64,000 bases of DNA, from contig URZW01000002.1 in NCBI GenBank assembly GCA_900552555.1, positions 62,001 through 126,000 on the forward strand. Reading direction: 5' to 3'. A program made the translations under genes and the position numbers. Positions 1 to 9,994 of this stretch are shown here, in pieces. The notes under the pieces were generated by a model. It did not search any database, had not been told where the DNA came from, and was given only the letters and a program-made list of their open reading frames with translations. The stretch is from an uncultured Clostridium sp. Lineage in GTDB: Bacteria; Bacillota; Clostridia; TANB77; CAG-508. How positions within the stretch are numbered: the first letter of the stretch is position 1; each line of letters starts with the position of its first letter.

Positions 1-2861
1 TGCAAGGTGAATATATTGAAGACACAGACTTATTAACAATATTAAGCAATATTATTGAAGATACTAACATTGTTAAAGATAGCCTTATTTATATAGATGA
101 ATTTTCAGGTTTTACATACCAAGAATATGAAGTGCTAAAAAAATTCATTAAACTTGCAAAACAGGTTACAATAACAGTATGCACAGATAGTTTAGAGCCA
201 AGCCTAAAACCAGACACAGACATATTTTATCCAAATAAAGTTACGGTTTCTAAAATAATGAACATGGTAAAAGATGAAAAACTAAAGTTAGAAGAGCCTA
301 TACATCTAACTAATTTGCCACGTTTTAAAACTGAAGAATTACAATATTTAGAGGAAAATATTTTTAATAATAGAACAAAAAAATATGATAAAAAAGTAGA
401 AAATATCAAACTATTTTTGGCTAAAAATCAATATTCAGAAATTGAAAATGTCGCAAAACAAATTACTAAACTTGTAAGAGATAAAAAATTAAGATATAAA
501 GATATTGCAATTATTACAAGAAATATTGATACATATTCAAGTTTGATAAGAAGTATTTTTGCACAATATGATATTCCTGTTTTTATAGATGAAAAAAGAG
601 ATTTGAACCAAAACATAATAGTTCAATATTTGCTTTCAATATTTGAAATTTTCAGTAACAACTTTTCAAAAGAAGCGGTTTTCAATTACTTAAAAATAGG
701 ATTTTCTGACATAGAAAATGACGATATTTTTAAATTAGAAAATTACTGTACAAAATGGGGAATAAAGCACAATAAGTGGAAAAACGATTTTACATATGGC
801 ATAAATGATGAGAACAAAGAAGAAATTGAATATCTAAATAGATTAAGAAAACAAATAATAGAACCATTATTAAAATTAAAAAGTAATTTTGGAACTGTTA
901 AAGAAACAACAAAAGCAGTATATGAATTTATGCAAGAGCAACAAATAGAAGAAAAAATAAACTCAAAAATAAATGAGTTGCAAGAGTTAGGACAAATTGA
1001 TTTAGCTAATGAATATATTGCAAGTTATAAAATAATTTTAGATATATTTGATGAAATGGTTTTAATATTTGGAGATGAAAAATTAAGCATTGCAAAATAT
1101 ATGCAAATATTGAAAACTGGACTAAAAAATAGTGAATTAGGCAAAATACCGGGAACACAAGATCAAGTAATTGTAGGTGATGTAGAAAGGTCAAGAAGTC
1201 ATAAAGTAGACACTATTTTCATAATAGGCCTAAATGATGGAAGTTTTCCAAGCATTAATAAAGCAGAAGGTTTTTTCGGAGACAAAGACAGAGAAATTTT
1301 AAAACAAGATGGAATTGAACTGGCAAATGGAACAATAGAAAATCTATACGAAGAAAACTTCAATATTTATAAAGCCTTCACAACTGCAGAAAAACAACTG
1401 TATTTATCATATGCATCATCAGAAACAGAAGGAAAATCACTAAGGCCATCAATGATGGTAAATAAAATTAAAAAATTATTTCCAGAAATAAAAGAAGAAA
1501 GTGATGTAATCAACAAAAATTATGAAATAACAAACAAAAATATGACATATCAAGAACTTTTAGAAAATATATCAGAACTAAAAAATGGAAATAAAATAGA
1601 CGATATTTGGTATACAATTTATGAATATTATAAAAATCAAAATGAGTGGTATTCAAAGGTACAGCAAGATTTGCAAGGAATTGATTATACAAATATTCCA
1701 GAGAATATCAACAAAAAAACAATAGAAAAATTATATGGAAACACGCTAAATGCAAGTGTATCAAAATTAGAAAAATTTGCACAATGTCCATTTTCATATT
1801 ATTTGCAATATGGCTTAAGACTAAAAGAAAAAGAAGAATTGAAAGTGCAAAATTTTGATACAGGCTCATTTATGCATGAGACAATAGATGAATTTTTCAA
1901 AAAAGTAAAAAATGAAAATATCAGTCTTCCAGAATTAGTAACAGATGAAGAAAAAGTACAAAGCCTAGTAGATGATGTTGTAGAAGAAAAACTAGATATG
2001 GGCAAAAAATATACATTTGTTGCAACACCAAAATACAAAGTTTTAGTAAAAAGGCTAAAAAGAATAGTCGCAAAAGCACTAAAATACATAATTGAAGGAC
2101 TTGTATATAGTGAGTTTGATATAGAAGGAACAGAAATTGAATTTGGTAAAAAAGGAAAATACAAACCAATTATAATTCAATTAGATGATGGAAAAAAGGT
2201 TGAAATTATAGGAAAAATAGACAGAATAGATACAGCAAATTCAGAAGATGGAAAGTACTTAAGAATTATAGACTACAAATCATCTGCAAAAAATATCGAC
2301 TTAAATGAAGTATATGCAGGATTGCAAATTCAGTTATTAACATATATGGATGCAGTATGCAAAGAAGAGGATTTATTGCCTGCAGGAGTGCTATATTTCA
2401 GCTTATTAGAGCAAATAATAAAAGCAGACAAAAAAATAACAGAGGAGCAAATTGAAGAAGAACTTAGAAAGAACTTTAAAATGAAAGGCTTGATACTAGC
2501 AGATGTAAAGGTAATAAAAATGCATGACAAAAACATAGAATCAGGAACATCAAAATTAATACCGGCAACAATAACAAAAGCAGGGGATATTTCAGAGGCA
2601 AAAACAAGTGGTGTTAATAAAGAAGAGTTTGAGATTTTGCAAAATTATATTTATAGAACTATTAAGCAAATTGCAAAAGAAATTTTGACTGGAAATATTA
2701 ATATAAAACCATATAATAAAAAAGGTCAAAAGCCTTGTGATTATTGCTCTTATAAGGCTATTTGTGGTTTTGATACTAGACTTTGTGGAAATAATTATAA
2801 TTATATAGACAAAAAGTCAAAAGATGATATAATTAGGAAAATGAAGGAAAAATCAAAATAA
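1..2861 (+). CDS. addB: ATP-dependent helicase/nuclease subunit B, 5' truncated
   Basis: The reading frame is already open at base 3, so the window edge removes the N-terminal part (about 950 codons remain; AddB is usually about 1150). The edge-proximal part contains IYIDEFSGFT, the degenerate helicase Walker B region. The C-terminal part has the RecB-like nuclease core (GKIDRID, IIDYKSS, then LQIQLLTYM) and the cysteines expected to bind a 4Fe-4S cluster: CPFSYYL upstream of the nuclease domain and CDYCSYKAIC near the end. With AddA it would process double-strand breaks for RecA-dependent repair. addA is not in the window; it would be expected downstream but an unrelated gene follows. Stop TAA at 2859. 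Confidence 0.93.
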   Translation, partial: QGEYIEDTDLLTILSNIIEDTNIVKDSLIYIDEFSGFTYQEYEVLKKFIKLAKQVTITVCTDSLEPSLKPDTDIFYPNKVTVSKIMNMVKDEKLKLEEPIHLTNLPRFKTEELQYLEENIFNNRTKKYDKKVENIKLFLAKNQYSEIENVAKQITKLVRDKKLRYKDIAIITRNIDTYSSLIRSIFAQYDIPVFIDEKRDLNQNIIVQYLLSIFEIFSNNFSKEAVFNYLKIGFSDIENDDIFKLENYCTKWGIKHNKWKNDFTYGINDENKEEIEYLNRLRKQIIEPLLKLKSNFGTVKETTKAVYEFMQEQQIEEKINSKINELQELGQIDLANEYIASYKIILDIFDEMVLIFGDEKLSIAKYMQILKTGLKNSELGKIPGTQDQVIVGDVERSRSHKVDTIFIIGLNDGSFPSINKAEGFFGDKDREILKQDGIELANGTIENLYEENFNIYKAFTTAEKQLYLSYASSETEGKSLRPSMMVNKIKKLFPEIKEESDVINKNYEITNKNMTYQELLENISELKNGNKIDDIWYTIYEYYKNQNEWYSKVQQDLQGIDYTNIPENINKKTIEKLYGNTLNASVSKLEKFAQCPFSYYLQYGLRLKEKEELKVQNFDTGSFMHETIDEFFKKVKNENISLPELVTDEEKVQSLVDDVVEEKLDMGKKYTFVATPKYKVLVKRLKRIVAKALKYIIEGLVYSEFDIEGTEIEFGKKGKYKPIIIQLDDGKKVEIIGKIDRIDTANSEDGKYLRIIDYKSSAKNIDLNEVYAGLQIQLLTYMDAVCKEEDLLPAGVLYFSLLEQIIKADKKITEEQIEEELRKNFKMKGLILADVKVIKMHDKNIESGTSKLIPATITKAGDISEAKTSGVNKEEFEILQNYIYRTIKQIAKEILTGNINIKPYNKKGQKPCDYCSYKAICGFDTRLCGNNYNYIDKKSKDDIIRKMKEKSK

Positions 2862-2879
2862 TTACAATTATAAAATTAA

Positions 2880-3045
2880 AAATATTAAGACATTTTATAA
2901 TATATTGTTTTTTTATACCTTGGTGTCGCAATCTCCATATCTAAAATACTAGTATGAAGATTGCTCCAGTTCGCACTCACATTCGTTCGTTTGGTCGCTT
3001 ACGCGGTATTTCAAAAACAATATATTATAAAAAGTTATAAAAATT
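2880..3045. repeat. long-hairpin intergenic element
   Basis: A perfect 20-bp inverted repeat (2893-2912 with 3013-3032) brackets about 100 bp of much more GC-rich sequence between addB and pgeF. The interior contains further short palindromic segments and no open frame. It resembles a small non-autonomous mobile or structured repeat; it could also act as a bidirectional terminator. Confidence 0.6.
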
Positions 3046-3071
3046 TTTAATATGTAAAAGGAGAAAATATT

Positions 3072-3926
3072 TTGAAAGATTTAAGTAATGAAAAGGTTGT
3101 ACACATAAACAAAGATGGCGTACAATATTTACAATTTAGAAAATTATTAGAATATAGTGATGTAATATCACATGCATATTCAATAGGAAAAAATGTTAAT
3201 TTTAGAACAGCAAGAGTAAATAAACAACAATTGCCAGAACAAGAATTCAAAAAAGCAATGCAAGATTATGAAAAATTGTGTAATGCAATAAAAGTTGATT
3301 ACAAAAATGTAGTAAAAACAAATCAAGAACATACAGATAATATTGCAATTGCAAATAAGAAAATAAATAAAAATTTACCAGATGTAAATTTGGAAGAATA
3401 TAGTAGAACAGATGGAATCATAACACAAAAAGAAAATTTAGTATTATCAACTACAAATGCAGATTGCATATTGCTTTTATTCTTTGACCCAGTAACAAAA
3501 ACAATCGCAAATACACATTCTGGATGGAAAGGAACATTGCAAAGAATTTCTGTAAAAACAGTTGAAAAAATGGTAAATGAATTAGGTTGCAAACCAGAAA
3601 ACATTATCTGTTGTATTTGCCCAAGCATTAGAAAATGCCACTTTGAAGTTGATAAAGATGTAAAAGATTTATTTGAAGAAGAGTTTAAAGATTTGAATAT
3701 AAGTAAAAATATCGATATAATGGAAAAACAAAAAGATAAAGAAAAGTGGAATATTGATACTGTTTTAATTAACAAGATTATATTGGGAAAAGCGGGTTTA
3801 AAAACAGAGAATATCATTGATAGTGGATTATGCAGTGTGTGCAATAAAAACTTGATTCATTCTTTTAGAGTAGAAAAACAAGGGTATGGATTAAATACTG
3901 CACTAATATCATTATTAGAAAAATAA
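3072..3926 (+). CDS. pgeF: peptidoglycan editing factor PgeF (YfiH/laccase-domain family)
   Basis: 284-residue protein of the YfiH family, cytoplasmic enzymes that act on mis-incorporated muropeptide precursors and have purine nucleoside phosphorylase or laccase-like activity in some members. Diagnostic elements are TNADCILLLFFDP, THSGWKGT and CICPSIRKCHFEV, with the Cys and His residues that bind the metal, and a C-terminal CSVCNKNLIHSFRVEKQG. The start is TTG at 3072, supported by AAAGGAGA eight bases upstream; no better ATG lies nearby. It stands alone after the hairpin element. Confidence 0.9.
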   Translation: MKDLSNEKVVHINKDGVQYLQFRKLLEYSDVISHAYSIGKNVNFRTARVNKQQLPEQEFKKAMQDYEKLCNAIKVDYKNVVKTNQEHTDNIAIANKKINKNLPDVNLEEYSRTDGIITQKENLVLSTTNADCILLLFFDPVTKTIANTHSGWKGTLQRISVKTVEKMVNELGCKPENIICCICPSIRKCHFEVDKDVKDLFEEEFKDLNISKNIDIMEKQKDKEKWNIDTVLINKIILGKAGLKTENIIDSGLCSVCNKNLIHSFRVEKQGYGLNTALISLLEK

Positions 3927-3995
3927 CCATATTTAGGATAAAAAAATGTTGGCACTTAAATTTAAATAAAAATACAAAACTTAAGAGAGGTTAAT

Positions 3996-5321
3996 ATGAA
4001 AACAGAAGAATTAAAAGAAACAAAAGAAGAAAAACAAAGAATGAGAAAAATAAATATGAGATTATTTCCAATATACAAAGCACTATCATGGGATTTTTTA
4101 TTTTATTATACGATAAACTTCTTGTTTTTAACCCAAATAAAAAACATAAGCGCATCAGAAGTAGTATTAACAGACAGTTTTTATGCATTATTCATTATGG
4201 TTTTACAAATACCAATAAATATAATAATAGCATTTTTAGGCAAAAAAAAGAGCTTAGTAATAGGAAATTTTTTCCTTGTAGTATATATGCTTATAATAAT
4301 TTTTAGTAGAAATATATATGATTTAATTTTAGCAAATTTTATATCAGCAATAGGATTTGGAATTAAAGAAACAGTGGCAACATCACTATTAAAAGAATCA
4401 ATACCACCATCAAAATATAAAAATCAAATTTTCTCAAAGTTAAATTCAAAAGGGGCAACAGGATATTATATACTAGAGACAAGTTCAAAAGTTATTGCAG
4501 GATATTTATTTGTTATAAATGGATATTTACCAATTATATGCTCATTAATAGTATTAATAATATCAACAATAATATCTATGGGATTTATAGAACCAAACAA
4601 AAAAACAAAAGTTAGTTTCAAAAAAACAATGAAAATGAATGAAATTAAAGATATAAAAACAGGATTTAAATTTGTTTTAAAATCAGAAAGATTAAAAGCA
4701 TTAATATTATCAGCAGCATTTATATGTACACTTTTAACCATATTAGGAAATTATGAAGTAAGCCTTCTAGAGGATATAAAATTATCAGCTGTAGTAATAG
4801 GTTATGCAGGTGCTATAAATAGTTTATTAAGTGCAATTGCATCAAAAAGAGAAAATCAATTTAATAATATATTTAAAAATAAATCACTTACTATATTAGC
4901 ACTTTCACTTTCAATAAGTGCATTAATAGCAGGAATTTGTGGAATATCAACAATAAAAGAAAATTTAGTAGGAATTATAATAATATTAAATGCATATATG
5001 ATATATGGATTTGTAAACGGAATGTATTATACAATAATTGATAGATATTTAATGAATTATACGAACAAAGAAATAGACACACAAATAAGTGGTGTATATA
5101 ATTTATTTATGAATGCTACTAAAATGTTATTTGGACTTTTAGCCTCATTTATATTAGGGGTTACAACATCGGCAAATGCATTAATTATAGTAGGAATAAT
5201 ATTCACAATAACATTTATTATAATTGGACAATATATGAAAACAAGAGTAGGATTAAAACCAGAAGAATATTCAAAAGAAGAAAGAAAATATGATGAATTA
5301 AAGGAAAAGGAGATAGTATGA
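3996..5321 (+). CDS. MFS-family transporter
   Basis: 441 residues with about twelve hydrophobic segments beginning near residue 30 and a charged, Lys/Glu-rich N-terminus and C-terminus, as in major facilitator superfamily permeases. The central cytosolic loop (around residues 200-225, NKKTKVSFKKTMKMNEIKD) matches the usual MFS hinge. Start ATG with an AGAGAGG-type ribosome site. It overlaps the next gene by four bases (ATGA), so the two are translationally coupled. The substrate cannot be told; the coupling to an S66 peptidase hints at peptide or peptidoglycan-fragment handling, which is inference. Confidence 0.8.
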   Translation: MKTEELKETKEEKQRMRKINMRLFPIYKALSWDFLFYYTINFLFLTQIKNISASEVVLTDSFYALFIMVLQIPINIIIAFLGKKKSLVIGNFFLVVYMLIIIFSRNIYDLILANFISAIGFGIKETVATSLLKESIPPSKYKNQIFSKLNSKGATGYYILETSSKVIAGYLFVINGYLPIICSLIVLIISTIISMGFIEPNKKTKVSFKKTMKMNEIKDIKTGFKFVLKSERLKALILSAAFICTLLTILGNYEVSLLEDIKLSAVVIGYAGAINSLLSAIASKRENQFNNIFKNKSLTILALSLSISALIAGICGISTIKENLVGIIIILNAYMIYGFVNGMYYTIIDRYLMNYTNKEIDTQISGVYNLFMNATKMLFGLLASFILGVTTSANALIIVGIIFTITFIIIGQYMKTRVGLKPEEYSKEERKYDELKEKEIV

Positions 5322-6259
5322 GTTTAACAAAATTATTACCACCAAAATTAAAAATAGGTGATACAATAGGTGTTGTGGCACCATCTAGCCCAATCATTGG
5401 AGACAATATAGACGAATTAAATAGAGCAAAAAAAATTGTAGAAAGAAGCGGATTTAAAGTAAAATATTCAAAAAATATATTTTCAAACACAAATGGATAT
5501 AGCGCTACTGCAAAAGAAAAAGCAGAAGACATAAATGCAATGTTTGCAGACAAAGAAGTGAAAATGATATGGTGTGCAAAAGGTGGAAACAACAGTAATA
5601 GTACATTTGAATTTTTAGACTATGAACTCATAAAGAAAAATCCTAAAATAATATGTGGTTATAGTGATATAACATCAATTACAAACATGATAACAGAAAA
5701 AACAGGACTAGTAACATTTAGCGGGACAAATTTTAAAACAATAGCAACAGATGAAACAGACTATAGTTACAAACAAGCATTAAACAGATTTGTAGATGGA
5801 AACTTAGAATTCGGACCAGAAAATGAAGAATATGTAACAATTCAAAAAGGAAAAGCAGAGGGTGAGCTAATAGGCGGAAATCTTTCATTAACACGAGGAA
5901 TGGTAGCAGGAAAATATTCATTAGACTTTACAGACAAAATCTTATTTTTAGAAGAATTAGGATTTGAAACAGACCCAGAAGCAACAAGCAATAATATATA
6001 TTACATGAAACAAAATGGAGTATTTGATAAAATAAAAGGTCTATGGATAGGTAATTATGAACATGAAAGCGGAATATCCCTTGAAAAAATAATAATGGAT
6101 GTTTTGAATGGTGAATATAAATTTCCAATAATAAAATCAAATAATTTTGGGCATATAGAAAGAAAAACAGTAATTCCAATAGGTACAAAAGCAGAAATAA
6201 ACACAGACGAAAATATAAAAATAAAATTAGTAGAATGTCCTTTTGGGGACGGTTCTTAA
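5318..6259 (+). CDS. S66-family LD-carboxypeptidase / MccF-like serine peptidase
   Basis: 313-residue peptidase S66 homologue. VVAPSSP near the N-terminus, KGGNNSNSTFEFLDY, and IICGYSDIT with the nucleophilic Ser at about residue 116 are the family signatures; GELIGGNLS, LFLEELG and FGHIERK supply the downstream Glu and His. The NSN motif makes it closer to MccF-type enzymes, which hydrolyse acyl-sulfamoyl or peptide bonds, than to strict muramoyl-tetrapeptide LdcA, but either role is possible. Oddly, the last codons (PFGDGS) and the stop lie inside a dispersed GGGGACGGTTCT repeat, so the C-terminus was set by repeat insertion. Confidence 0.85.
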   Translation: MSLTKLLPPKLKIGDTIGVVAPSSPIIGDNIDELNRAKKIVERSGFKVKYSKNIFSNTNGYSATAKEKAEDINAMFADKEVKMIWCAKGGNNSNSTFEFLDYELIKKNPKIICGYSDITSITNMITEKTGLVTFSGTNFKTIATDETDYSYKQALNRFVDGNLEFGPENEEYVTIQKGKAEGELIGGNLSLTRGMVAGKYSLDFTDKILFLEELGFETDPEATSNNIYYMKQNGVFDKIKGLWIGNYEHESGISLEKIIMDVLNGEYKFPIIKSNNFGHIERKTVIPIGTKAEINTDENIKIKLVECPFGDGS

Positions 6260-6368
6260 AAGGACATTCTGGAAAAAAATGACAATGCTGAAAATAAGTA
6301 GGCAGAAGACATTTTAGAAGAAAACCTTATAAAAAATGTCCCAAACAGAACCGTCCCCAAAAGGATGT
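6233..6368. repeat. GGGACGGTTCT palindromic repeat, inverted pair
   Basis: A 19-bp arm (6238-6256) is repeated as its exact reverse complement at 6347-6365. Each arm belongs to a dispersed family, also seen at 27643-27675 and 48028-48063, in which a GTCC...GGAC palindrome surrounds the core GGACGGTTCTGTTTGGGAC. The pair can fold into a long hairpin and probably ends transcription of the MFS/S66 operon. Confidence 0.7.
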
Positions 6369-6393
6369 AAAATATATATTAAGAGGTGTAGCA

Positions 6394-6954
6394 ATGTTTG
6401 AAACATGGGAAGAACTAGAAAATTCAATATTAAATTGTAATAAATGTAAGTTGTGCAAAACAAGACAAAACATAGTATTTGGAGTAGGTAACAAAAATGC
6501 AGATATAATGTTTATAGGTGAGGGACCTGGAGCAGACGAGGACAGGTTAGGAGAACCTTTTGTTGGCAGGGCTGGAAAACTTATGAATATGGCTTTTGGA
6601 ATTTTGGGAATAAAAAGAGAAGAAGTATACATTGCAAATGTTGTAAAATGTAGACCACCAGCAAATAGAAATCCAGAAGATGATGAAGTAAATGCATGCT
6701 TAAATTATCTAAGAAACCAAGTTATGTTGGTAAAACCTAAAATAATAGTTTTATTAGGAAGTGTAGCACTAAAAAATATTTTAGGAAAAGAATATGGAAT
6801 TACTGCTTCAAGAGGAAAATGGGTTGAGAAAAAAGGAATAATGTATATGCCAACATGGCATCCGGCAGCACTTTTGAGAGATGAAACAAAAAAAGTTGAT
6901 TTTATAAAGGATTTGCAGTTAGTTATGGAAAGAATGAATGATATAACAGAGTAA
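6394..6954 (+). CDS. family-4 (type 4) uracil-DNA glycosylase
   Basis: 186-residue iron-sulfur uracil-DNA glycosylase that removes uracil from DNA to start base-excision repair. Evidence: CNKCKLCKTRQ at residues 11-21 and further cysteines (CRPP, CLNY) that would hold the 4Fe-4S cluster, the uracil-binding loop GEGPGADEDRLGEPFVGRAG, and the C-terminal HPAALLRDE. Length is typical of the family. Start ATG follows AGAGGTG. Single-gene unit between a repeat and a weak hairpin. Confidence 0.92.
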   Translation: MFETWEELENSILNCNKCKLCKTRQNIVFGVGNKNADIMFIGEGPGADEDRLGEPFVGRAGKLMNMAFGILGIKREEVYIANVVKCRPPANRNPEDDEVNACLNYLRNQVMLVKPKIIVLLGSVALKNILGKEYGITASRGKWVEKKGIMYMPTWHPAALLRDETKKVDFIKDLQLVMERMNDITE

Positions 6955-7018
6955 AAACATTATATAGTGATAATAAAATTATAAAAGATGCAAAGTTATT
7001 TTATGAAATAACCCCGAA

Positions 7019-7045
7019 AAGGTAGTCAGTCCCATTGACTACCTT
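7019..7045 (+). terminator. hairpin after uracil-DNA glycosylase
   Basis: AAGGTAGTCA and its complement TGACTACCTT form a 10-bp stem with a 7-base loop. The following sequence is AT-rich but lacks a clean T run, so termination is likely rather than certain. Confidence 0.5.
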
Positions 7046-7160
7046 AAAATTTTATAATAAAATAAAAATTGAGAAAAACACAGAAAATATGAAAATAACG
7101 AAAATGATTTGAACAAAAGAAAAGATAAATCTCAAAAGTTAATTAAAAAGGAAGAAAAAT

Positions 7161-8469
7161 ATGGAAGAAATAAAAGAAAAAGTAAATTATTGTCTAAACT
7201 GCAAAATAAAACCATGTTCTGTAAAAGGATGTCCACTAGAAAACAACATTCCAGACTTTATAAAAGCGGTAAAAGAGAAAAATTATAAACAAGCATATGA
7301 AATACTATCACAAACAACAGTATTACCAGGTATATGCGGGAAAATATGCCCACATATGAAACAATGCCAAGGAAGTTGTGTAAGAGGAATAAAAGGAGAA
7401 CCAGTAAATATAGGAGACATAGAAAACTTCATATTTGAAAAAGCAGAAGAAGAAAACTATAGTCTAAAAGAAGCAATGCAAGAAGCAGAAGGCACAGATA
7501 CAATTAAAGCAGAAAAAATATCACAAAATAGCAAAAACTTATCAAATAAAAAAGTTGCAATAATAGGAGGAGGACCTGCAGGACTAACATGTGCAGCATT
7601 TTTAGCAAAAGATGGAGTAAAAATCACAATATATGAAAAATACAACTATCTAGGCGGACTACTAGTTCATGGAATACCAGAATTCAGATTACCAAAAACA
7701 AGAGTACAAGAAACAGTGAAAAGAATTTTAGATTTAGGAATAAATGTAGAGTACAACAAAGAACTAGGAAAAAATTTAAATCTAGAAGAATTAGAAAAAG
7801 AATATGATGCAATATTCATAAGTATAGGTGCAAATAAATCAGCACAAATGGGAGTAAATGGCGAAAAACTAGAAGGAGTATATGGCGGAAATGAATTGCT
7901 AGAATACAATATGCATCCAGACTATGCAGACAAAACGGTATCTGTAATAGGTGGTGGAAATGTTGCAATGGACTGCGCACGAACAATAAAGAGACTACGG
8001 AGCAAAAGAGGTAAATGTAATTTATAGAAGAGCAGAAGAACAAATGCCAGCAGAAAAAAAAGAAATTGAAGATGCAAAAAATGAGGGAATAAAATTCTTA
8101 TTTCAAAATAATATTGTTGAAATAAAAGGAGATAACAAAGTTGAAGAACTAGAACTTATAAAAACAGAACTAGTTCAAAAAGAAGGAGAAAAAAGATTAG
8201 TGCCAGTTAATATTGAAGGAAGTAATTATGAAATAAAGACAGATTATGTAGTAATGGCATTAGGAAGTAATGTTTCAGACGAAGTTTTAGATTTAGGACT
8301 AACTTTAAACAAATGGGGAAATGTAATAATCAACGACAAATATCAAACTTCTAATTCAAAAATATTTGCAGGTGGAGATTTGGCAGGATGTAAAGGAACC
8401 GTAGCTTGGGCTGCACGTTCTGGAAGAGATGCATCAGAAACAATAAAAGAATACTTAGAAAATAAATAA
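7161..8469 (+). CDS. GltD-like FAD-dependent NAD(P) oxidoreductase, read with a +1 shift at CGG
   Basis: Homologue of the glutamate synthase small subunit and related flavoproteins (about 435 residues once joined). The N-terminal part has the cysteine-rich 4Fe-4S domain (YCLNCKIKPC, GCPLENNIP, GICGKICPHMKQCQGSC), then the FAD-binding GGGPAGLTCA and the NAD(P)-binding IGGGNVAMDCAR. Frame 1 stops at 8027. The rest of the protein (AKEVNVIYRRAEEQMPAE onward, ending GGDLAGCKGTVAWAARSGR) continues in the +1 frame. The two frames join perfectly if one base of the in-frame CGG at 7998-8000 is skipped, giving RL-G-AKEV. No other lesion is visible, and the second half has no independent ribosome site. 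It may be a stand-alone electron-transfer subunit; the partner is unknown. Confidence 0.85.
7998..8000 (+). other. CGG frameshift site 1 (GltD-like gene)
   Basis: Zero-frame codons are CTA CGG AGC. Skipping the C and reading GGA GCA AAA restores the conserved flavoprotein frame (RLGAKEVNV). See the finding on CGG frameshifting. Confidence 0.8.
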
Positions 8470-8495
8470 AAAATGGATTAAAAAAAGTAATATAG

Positions 8496-8540
8496 AAAAA
8501 GAGATTTGAGTTATATTCTAGCTCAAATCTCCTTTTCGTT
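8496..8540. terminator. bidirectional terminator
   Basis: GAGATTTGAG (8501-8510) pairs with CTCAAATCTC (8522-8531), followed by CTTTTCGTTT on the plus strand and preceded by a run that reads as T-rich on the minus strand. It separates two convergent genes. Confidence 0.8.
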
Positions 8541-8550
8541 TATGACTTAA

Positions 8551-9672
8551 TTATTTATTAATATTATTTTCAAAACTATCAACATTTCTTTGAGCACCAT
8601 TATGTACAAATAAATTTTTAATATATCTGAAAATAGCTAAAAATTTAGAAGTTTTCTTTTTAATCAAATACATAGATGGGTCAGTAGGAACATTCTCCAA
8701 TAAATTATATTTATCTTCCAAATCCATCATTTTATCAACATAATAATCATTAAAGAAAGTATATCCATCAGTAGAACCTAAGTAATCTTTAAAATTATAT
8801 AATTTTCTTCTATAAGTCTCAATATCCTCTAAATCATTAATTTCAAAAAATACTTTATCAAAATAGCTTGAAACAATAAGATTTTGAGTTTTCATAAATG
8901 TTGATGTTATACTATCTTTCAAAGAATTTATCTTTTTAATCATATTATCAACTTTTTTATTTCTATCATCAACTTGAATAATTTTATTATTAATTTTGAT
9001 AATCTCTTCTTCAGCCATTAAAAGTTTATCAATATTATCTTGGATATGCATAAAGTTTTTATAACCAACAATTTCAATAAATTTATTTTTAAAATTATCA
9101 TTGCTATTAATAGTACTTTCAAATAAAACATCTTCTCCAACAAGATATGCGAGTTGGTTAACAAGGCAACACTCTAATGGATAATAAGAAGGGCTATTTG
9201 TTTCGAAAGTGATATTGAAATATTTTACATATTCTTTAGGAATACCTAAAACCTTAGATGCCATAAGTTGCACAGCAGCTTCATTTAAACCTAATCCATA
9301 TATTTTGAATTCTGTATAATCACACAACCCCATACGCAATAAATAATTCTTTTTATCTTTTATTTCCTGAATATAATGTATGCATTCATGAATAGCAAAC
9401 TCTTCTAAATCCTCGTCAGCAATATGATTATTAAAATATATAGAAGTATTTTTGTAAAAGTAATTTGCCTCTGCCATTCCTTCAGGCATTTTTGCAATAT
9501 ACATATCTAATCTTGATAATTTAATAAATAAATCATTTTGATTAAGATTAAAATCAGGAAAAGTTTCGCATAATCTAATAGCGACATTTCTTGCTATAGA
9601 GTTGATTTTTAATGTATCTAATTTTTTTATTACTATAATTCCATCTTTTTTTAAATCTGATTCTACGCTCAT
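8551..9672 (-). CDS. uncharacterised HExxH-motif protein
   Basis: 373 residues, family not recognised. A zinc-peptidase-like motif HECIH (about residues 95-99) is followed some 30 residues later by GLNEAAVQL, whose Glu could be a third ligand, an arrangement seen in gluzincin-type metalloproteases. The second half (residues about 215-290) is predicted coiled coil (KLLMAEEEIIKINNKI, MIKKINSLKDS), and the C-terminus is basic with an amphipathic stretch. No signal peptide. The start ATG has AAGGAG seven bases upstream. Single gene with its own convergent terminator. A proteolytic role is only inferred from the motif. Confidence 0.6.
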   Translation of the reverse strand: MSVESDLKKDGIIVIKKLDTLKINSIARNVAIRLCETFPDFNLNQNDLFIKLSRLDMYIAKMPEGMAEANYFYKNTSIYFNNHIADEDLEEFAIHECIHYIQEIKDKKNYLLRMGLCDYTEFKIYGLGLNEAAVQLMASKVLGIPKEYVKYFNITFETNSPSYYPLECCLVNQLAYLVGEDVLFESTINSNDNFKNKFIEIVGYKNFMHIQDNIDKLLMAEEEIIKINNKIIQVDDRNKKVDNMIKKINSLKDSITSTFMKTQNLIVSSYFDKVFFEINDLEDIETYRRKLYNFKDYLGSTDGYTFFNDYYVDKMMDLEDKYNLLENVPTDPSMYLIKKKTSKFLAIFRYIKNLFVHNGAQRNVDSFENNINK

Positions 9673-9848
9673 AAATTTCTCCTTAAAAAATCACTAAATA
9701 TATTATACAATAAAATACATAAAGGAATGTTACAGAAATATTAAGAAAATATTAAATTTTTATTACAATTTTTATAATAAAGTAAAAAAAATCATTAATT
9801 TCATTTTGATAATTTGTAAACTATGGACTGTAACTATACTTAACTTAT

Positions 9849-9904
9849 TGTCGAATTTTGTCAAAAATTTTTTATTGACATATTTTGATATATGGTGTTA
9901 TAAT
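9849..9904 (+). promoter_or_regulatory. sigma-A-type promoter with upstream TGTCGAA box
   Basis: TTGACA (9875-9880), an 18-base spacer and TATAAT (9899-9904) precede the coiled-coil gene. TGTCGAA at 9849-9855 matches the Spo0A-box consensus; regulation by Spo0A is inference. The 9673-9994 gap holds only this promoter region and AT-rich DNA. Confidence 0.7.
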
Positions 9905-9994
9905 ATGTTTACTAACAAAAACAAAGAAGTGTAATTTTACATTTTATAATATTGTTTGTGTTTAAATATTATTTTATGAAGGGAGGTATGGAAA

